Below, in pieces: positions 60,462-64,000 of a stretch of DNA of 64,000 nucleotides. Position numbers and translations under genes: made by a program. Below the pieces are notes generated by a model that was not told the origin of the DNA, searched no databases, and worked only from the letters and a program-made list of their open reading frames with translations. Source of the stretch: an uncultured Christensenella sp. (GTDB lineage: Bacteria > Bacillota > Clostridia > Christensenellales > Pumilibacteraceae); assembly GCA_949948895.1 (NCBI GenBank), contig CATLHE010000005.1, positions 66,306 to 130,305 of the forward strand, written 5' to 3'. How positions within the stretch are numbered: position 1 is the stretch's first letter; each line of letters opens with the position of its first letter.

Positions 60462-60872
60462 GCCCTATGTATATGTCGGACAAACCCGATAATTGTCGTA
60501 GTATTGAAAAACTTTATACAAGCCAATTATTCGGGAGGAACGAAAAATAAATCATTTACGCAAACACACGAAAGACGTCAAGACGTTGGCTTGCGGGACG
60601 CAGAGGGCTGCGTCCCCTACGGGAGCGTGACGATTGGTTTAGCATTTTTGATATGCGGCGGTTCGCCTAGATCCTTCGGCTTCGCCTCAGGATGACAATA
60701 AAAAATATGCGCCGCCTTTATTCGGGCAGTACGCATAATAATTACATAAGTACACACACGACAGAAATCCAAGCTATGCTTGGTCGGGTGTAGCGCAAAA
60801 TAAATAGCAAACGCAAACACACGACAGGCGTCCAACATTTGGTTGGCACACAACAAAATCGATCTGTGATCG
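60462..60872. repeat. Non-coding mosaic of interspersed hairpin repeats (block 6)
   Basis: About 410 bp. GGGACGCAG/CTGCGTCCC lies at 60595-60616, a GCGGCGG unit (ATCCT/AGGAT) at 60652-60697, CCAAGCTATGCTTGG at 60769-60783 and CCAACATTTGGTTGG at 60832-60846. GATC-TGT-GATC lies at 60861-60871. Confidence 0.8.
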
Positions 60873-60876
60873 CAAG

Positions 60877-61701
60877 CTATGCTTGGTTTAGCACTGCGTC
60901 GAGGTTGCCCGAATCGGAAACGGTAAAGCCGTCGAGCCCGAGCACGTTGATAAGCGCGCCGAGTATTATCGCGCCGTATGCCACGGTGTCTGCGCGCTTG
61001 GCGCAAAGCGGGCGCAGCGTTTTTAAGTGCTTGCTCATGAGCATGGGCAGTACGCCGTCCAAGTCCTTTGCGCTTATTAGCATGCCGTTTATCTTGGTTT
61101 TGTCGTAAACGTTGAGGTTGAGTATAGCGGCCGCGATAGTACACGCGCTCCCGCCGATAGCGACGAGCGGGTACGTCGGTTTTTGTTTGTACTTAGAGAC
61201 GAGCGCGGGCGCGTCGTTTATAAGCGCGCGGTAATCGCCGCGATAGCGGTTTTTGAGCACGACTACGCCCAAAGGCAGGCTTTCGGCATACTCTGGCGTG
61301 ACGCCGTCCTTCGACGATATCAGCTCCATGCTCCCGCCGCCGAGATCGCACACCGTGACCGCGCCTTCGGGCTTTACCGCGCCCATAAGCGCGAGCCGCG
61401 CTTCCTCGTCGCCCGAGAGTACGCGTATTTTCAATCCGCATTGTTTTTCCGCCAACGCAACGAATTCGCCGCCGTCGGACGCTTTTCTCACCGCTTCGGT
61501 AGCGAACGCAGTAACGCGCTCGCAACCCGCCGTCAGTTCGCGGAACTCGAGGAGCGCTTTTATGGTGTCGGCTACGCCAGTAGGCGAGAGCTTGCCGCTT
61601 TTCTCGAGCCCGTCGGCGAGCTTGGTTATGCGCGACAGTGCGAGCCCGTCGGAGCGGGCGAGCCGTATGGAATTGGAGCCTATGTCTATTGCCGCTTTCA
61701 T
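60877..61701 (-). CDS. Ppx/GppA family phosphatase
   Basis: A 274-residue protein of the ASKHA fold: phosphate-binding start KAAIDIGSNSIRLARSDGLA, the second loop VTAFATEAVRKASDGGEFVA and the third, VTVCDLGGGSMELISSKDGV. It is a short single-domain member (exopolyphosphatase or pppGpp phosphohydrolase type) without the C-terminal HD domain of full-length GppA. AGAGG precedes ATG 61701. The TAG stop lies inside a CAAGCTATGCTTG hairpin of repeat block 6, so the last residues (VLNQA) are repeat-encoded. It follows divIC by 44 nt in a leftward series. Confidence 0.85.
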   Translation of the reverse strand: MKAAIDIGSNSIRLARSDGLALSRITKLADGLEKSGKLSPTGVADTIKALLEFRELTAGCERVTAFATEAVRKASDGGEFVALAEKQCGLKIRVLSGDEEARLALMGAVKPEGAVTVCDLGGGSMELISSKDGVTPEYAESLPLGVVVLKNRYRGDYRALINDAPALVSKYKQKPTYPLVAIGGSACTIAAAILNLNVYDKTKINGMLISAKDLDGVLPMLMSKHLKTLRPLCAKRADTVAYGAIILGALINVLGLDGFTVSDSGNLDAVLNQA

Positions 61702-61745
61702 TTTGCCTCTTTAAACAAATACCCGCGATAGCCGCGGGCACAGTG

Positions 61746-62027
61746 TTATTCGACCTCTATGATTATTTCGTCGCGATAGATCATATCGAGATATTCGCGC
61801 GCGTAGTTTTCTATAAACTCGGGCGTTTCGATATAATCGAGCATCTTGCCGTTTTCGTCTATCACGTTGTCGAGCTTGTTCGACTGTTCTTGCAAGCGTT
61901 CCTTGCGGTCGTTTACCGCGGACAGCTTGACAAGGTTGACGATGAGCGCGATTATGAGCAGAACGAAAAGCACGGCGAGCGCGGACACTACTATCTTTAT
62001 TATTGTTTGGTTTGATGATTTTGTCAT
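61746..62027 (-). CDS. DivIC/FtsB-type septum formation protein
   Basis: A 93-residue bitopic membrane protein: short cytoplasmic start, membrane helix IIKIVVSALAVLFVLLIIAL (residues 9-29), then a coiled coil (VNDRKERLQEQSNKLDNVID) and the closing motif YIETPEFIENYAREYLDMIY that is typical of DivIC/FtsB-like proteins. These form a complex with FtsL and FtsQ/DivIB at the division septum. It lies between ridA and ppx, an arrangement (divIC near ppx) seen in other clostridia. Confidence 0.85.
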   Translation of the reverse strand: MTKSSNQTIIKIVVSALAVLFVLLIIALIVNLVKLSAVNDRKERLQEQSNKLDNVIDENGKMLDYIETPEFIENYAREYLDMIYRDEIIIEVE

Positions 62028-62061
62028 AGCTCTGTCAGTTTAACACCTATCCGTTAATTTG

Positions 62062-62448
62062 TCAAGCCCGACGCAGCTTTGCGACGATCTCTATCTCGAC
62101 GCCTGCGTTTTTGGGTAGCTTTGCCACTTGCACGCAACTGCGCGCGGGGTACGGCTCTTTGAAGTATTCGGCGTATACGCCGTTGACCGTGGCAAAGTCG
62201 CCTATATCGGTCAGGAACACCGTCGTCTTGACGACGTCCGAATAATCGAGCCTCGCTTCGGATAATACCGCGCCTATGTTTATCATGACGCGTCGGGTCT
62301 GTTCCGCAATGCCCGCGTCGATAAGATTGCCCGTCTCGGGATCGATGGGGATCTGTCCCGAGGCGTAGAGCGTATCGCCTATAACTATCGCTTGCGAGTA
62401 CGGACCTATCGCCGCCGGCGCGCCCTGCGTACTAATAACTTTTTGCAT
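62062..62448 (-). CDS. ridA: RidA family reactive-intermediate deaminase
   Basis: A 128-residue trimeric enamine/imine deaminase that hydrolyses reactive 2-aminoacrylate from threonine or serine dehydratases. Family marks are GAPAAIGPYSQAIVIGDTLY, SGQIPIDPETGNLI, RRVMINIGAVL, YFKEPYPARSCVQVAKLP with the catalytic Arg, and VEIEIVAKL. ATG 62448 follows CGGAGA; the frame is open to 62472. It sits 20 nt after gltX and 34 nt before divIC, so probably one transcript. Confidence 0.93.
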   Translation of the reverse strand: MQKVISTQGAPAAIGPYSQAIVIGDTLYASGQIPIDPETGNLIDAGIAEQTRRVMINIGAVLSEARLDYSDVVKTTVFLTDIGDFATVNGVYAEYFKEPYPARSCVQVAKLPKNAGVEIEIVAKLRRA

Positions 62449-62468
62449 GCTGTCTCCGTTATTATAAG

Positions 62469-63917
62469 TCAAAGCGCGGACTTGACTTTTTCGAGGCGTT
62501 CAAGCGCCGCGGGTTTGCCGAACAGCTTGACCATTTCTTCGCCGCCGCCCGGCGTTGCCGCCGCGCCCGTGAGCGCGATACGGTATATCCAAAGCACCTG
62601 ACCTTTTTTGAGTCCTTTTGCTTCGGCTAGCGCATTGAGCTTTTCGCCGAGGTCGGTCGTCGCAGATTTGGTTATCTCGATACAGTCGTCCATTATCGAC
62701 TTTGCCATTGCCGCGTCGGTCTTCCATTTCTTGTTTTCGAAAAGCGCGAGGTCGAACGGCGTTTTCGCGGTCGTATCGAACGCGGTGAGGAACGCGGCTT
62801 TTTCTTTTATATCGGAGAGTATTTCCACTCGCGGCTGTAATAATTCGGAAAGGTATTCAAGGTCGCACGCGCATTTGTCTATGCCGTACTCGGCGTAAAA
62901 GGGAAGCGCTGCGGCGTGAAATTCTTGTTGCGGCATTTCTTTGATATACAATGAATTGAGCCAGCGCATTTTTGTCTCGTCGAAGATGGACGAAGATTTT
63001 TGCAAGCCGTCGATGGAGAACAGCTCGACGAGTTCGGACATGGACAGCTTTTCGCGGTTGTCTTTGGGGTTCCAACCGAGGAGCGCGATATAGTTGACTA
63101 TAGCATGGGGCAAAAAGCCCTTGCGTAAAAAGTCCTCGAAACCCGCGTCGCCGTCGCGCTTGCTCAGTTTGTGCGTCGCGTCGCGCATGATCGGCTGTAA
63201 GTGCACGTATACGGGGCGTTCCCAACCGAACGCATCGTACAGAAGATTGTACTTAGGCGTAGACATCAGATACTCGACGCCGCGTATGCAGTGCGTTATG
63301 CCCATGAGATGATCGTCTATGACGTTTGCGAAGTTGTAAGTGGGCATGCCGTCCGTCTTGATGAGTATATTGTCTTCCAAGTCCTTGAAATCTACCGTTA
63401 TATCGCCGAACACTTCGTCATGGTACGTGCTAGTGCCGTGCTCGGGAATGTTTTGACGGATAACGTACGGCTCGCCGCGCGCTATGCGCTCGTCGATCTC
63501 CTTTTTCGACATGTTAAGGCAGTGCTTGTCGTACTTGGTCGCGCCGTTCGCATGGAGTTCTTCAAGCCGCTCTTTGGTGCAAAAGCAGTAGTATGCGCCG
63601 CCGCGCGCTACGAGCTCGTGCGCGTATTTGAGATATATCTCTTTGCGCTCGGACTGAACGTACGGACCGAAGTCGCCGCCGACTATGGGACCTTCGTCGT
63701 AGTCCATTCCCGCTTTTTGCATTGCGGAAATTATGATATCCACCGCGCCTTTGACCTCGCGCGTGCGGTCGGTGTCTTCTATTCTTAGTATGAATTTACC
63801 GCCGTGCTTTCGCGCGAAAAGATACGCGTACAGCGCGGTGCGAAGCCCGCCTATATGCAAGTATCCCGTGGGGCTGGGCGCAAACCTCGTGCGCACCGTC
63901 GTGTCTTTGCCGTTCAT
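62469..63917 (-). CDS. gltX: Glutamate--tRNA ligase
   Basis: A 482-residue class I synthetase. The HIGH motif is in RFAPSPTGYLHIGGLRTALY, KMSKS in HKLSKRDGDAGFEDFLRKGF. The central zinc-type region reads YYCFCTKERLEELHANGATK. The C-terminal helical anticodon domain ends WIYRIALTGAAATPGGGEEM. Length is usual for bacterial GluRS; one cannot tell the discriminating from non-discriminating form by eye, although asnS is present. GGGAG precedes ATG 63917. It heads the gltX-ridA-divIC-ppx series. Confidence 0.95.
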   Translation of the reverse strand: MNGKDTTVRTRFAPSPTGYLHIGGLRTALYAYLFARKHGGKFILRIEDTDRTREVKGAVDIIISAMQKAGMDYDEGPIVGGDFGPYVQSERKEIYLKYAHELVARGGAYYCFCTKERLEELHANGATKYDKHCLNMSKKEIDERIARGEPYVIRQNIPEHGTSTYHDEVFGDITVDFKDLEDNILIKTDGMPTYNFANVIDDHLMGITHCIRGVEYLMSTPKYNLLYDAFGWERPVYVHLQPIMRDATHKLSKRDGDAGFEDFLRKGFLPHAIVNYIALLGWNPKDNREKLSMSELVELFSIDGLQKSSSIFDETKMRWLNSLYIKEMPQQEFHAAALPFYAEYGIDKCACDLEYLSELLQPRVEILSDIKEKAAFLTAFDTTAKTPFDLALFENKKWKTDAAMAKSIMDDCIEITKSATTDLGEKLNALAEAKGLKKGQVLWIYRIALTGAAATPGGGEEMVKLFGKPAALERLEKVKSAL

Positions 63918-63929
63918 GTCGCTACTCCC

Positions 63930-63959
63930 TTGACAAATCTCGATTTCAAGTTGTATAAT
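63930..63959 (+). promoter_or_regulatory. Rightward consensus promoter leaving the window
   Basis: TTGACA at 63930-63935, 18-nt spacer, TATAAT at 63954-63959, on the plus strand and within the gltX leader. It points to an unseen gene or RNA starting near the right edge. Confidence 0.65.
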
Positions 63960-64000
63960 TCAAAGGTAGTATAAATCTTTTGCGCCTAAAACGCAAGCGA

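Overview
The window looks like a chromosomal segment of an anaerobic, low-to-mid GC Bacillota (Clostridia), possibly a gut lineage of the Christensenellales type. The grounds are AddAB instead of RecBCD, spore-maturation proteins SpmA and SpmB, a DivIC-type septum protein, many short-lipobox lipoproteins, a BspA-like leucine-rich-repeat protein, an InlB-type repeat protein, and TTGACA-17-TATAAT promoters with AGGAGG-type ribosome sites. The order-level placement is inference. There is no rRNA, no CRISPR array and no recognisable transposase; one tRNA (Val, anticodon CAC) is present.

Layout. 0-6.2 kb: accessory-looking leftward genes (GrpB-like, GNAT, small zinc-ribbon protein, AT-rich XRE regulator, frameshifted InlB-repeat lipoprotein, TIR protein) ending at tRNA-Val. 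6.9-9.7 kb: Sel1-repeat membrane protein, an orphan consensus promoter with an unassigned non-coding stretch, and TspO. 9.8-11.9 kb: TetR plus a two-gene ABC exporter. 12.4-14.9 kb: XRE/membrane protein pair with twin operators, then asnS. 15.0-19.6 kb: two related lipoproteins and a PII-PII-DUF1538 operon. 20.4-27.7 kb: XRE, ECF sigma factor, lipoprotein, XRE and a large BspA-like lipoprotein. 28.0-33.3 kb: second ABC exporter, RimK-like ATP-grasp, lipoprotein. 33.5-39.7 kb: addB-addA. 40-44.4 kb: coiled-coil membrane protein, GNAT, ilvC, an unknown protein. 44.6-48.8 kb: secreted papain-like protease, three tandem paralogous lipoproteins and a radical SAM/SPASM enzyme. 49.1-53.7 kb: gyrB-gyrA. 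53.8-58.1 kb: TIR-like/STAND/TPR gene split by an in-frame stop, a membrane protein with a divergent XRE regulator, and a 50-residue YjzC-like gene. 58.7-63.9 kb: leftward spmA-spmB and the gltX-ridA-divIC-ppx series.

Non-coding structure is unusually rich. (1) Intergenic stretches are filled with a mosaic of short hairpin repeats whose stems covary between copies; some touch or supply stop codons. (2) Two copies of a 284-392 bp element have inverted ends resembling a tRNA acceptor/T-arm. (3) Two promoters have poly-G runs between the -35 and -10 boxes, one before an ABC exporter operon and one before a lipoprotein, suggesting phase-variable expression; a third poly-G run lies nearby. (4) Several genes start at the predicted transcription start (leaderless).

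The best candidates for an undescribed system are the protease / triplicated lipoprotein / radical SAM locus, the acceptor/T-arm-ended repeat family and the poly-G switched promoters.
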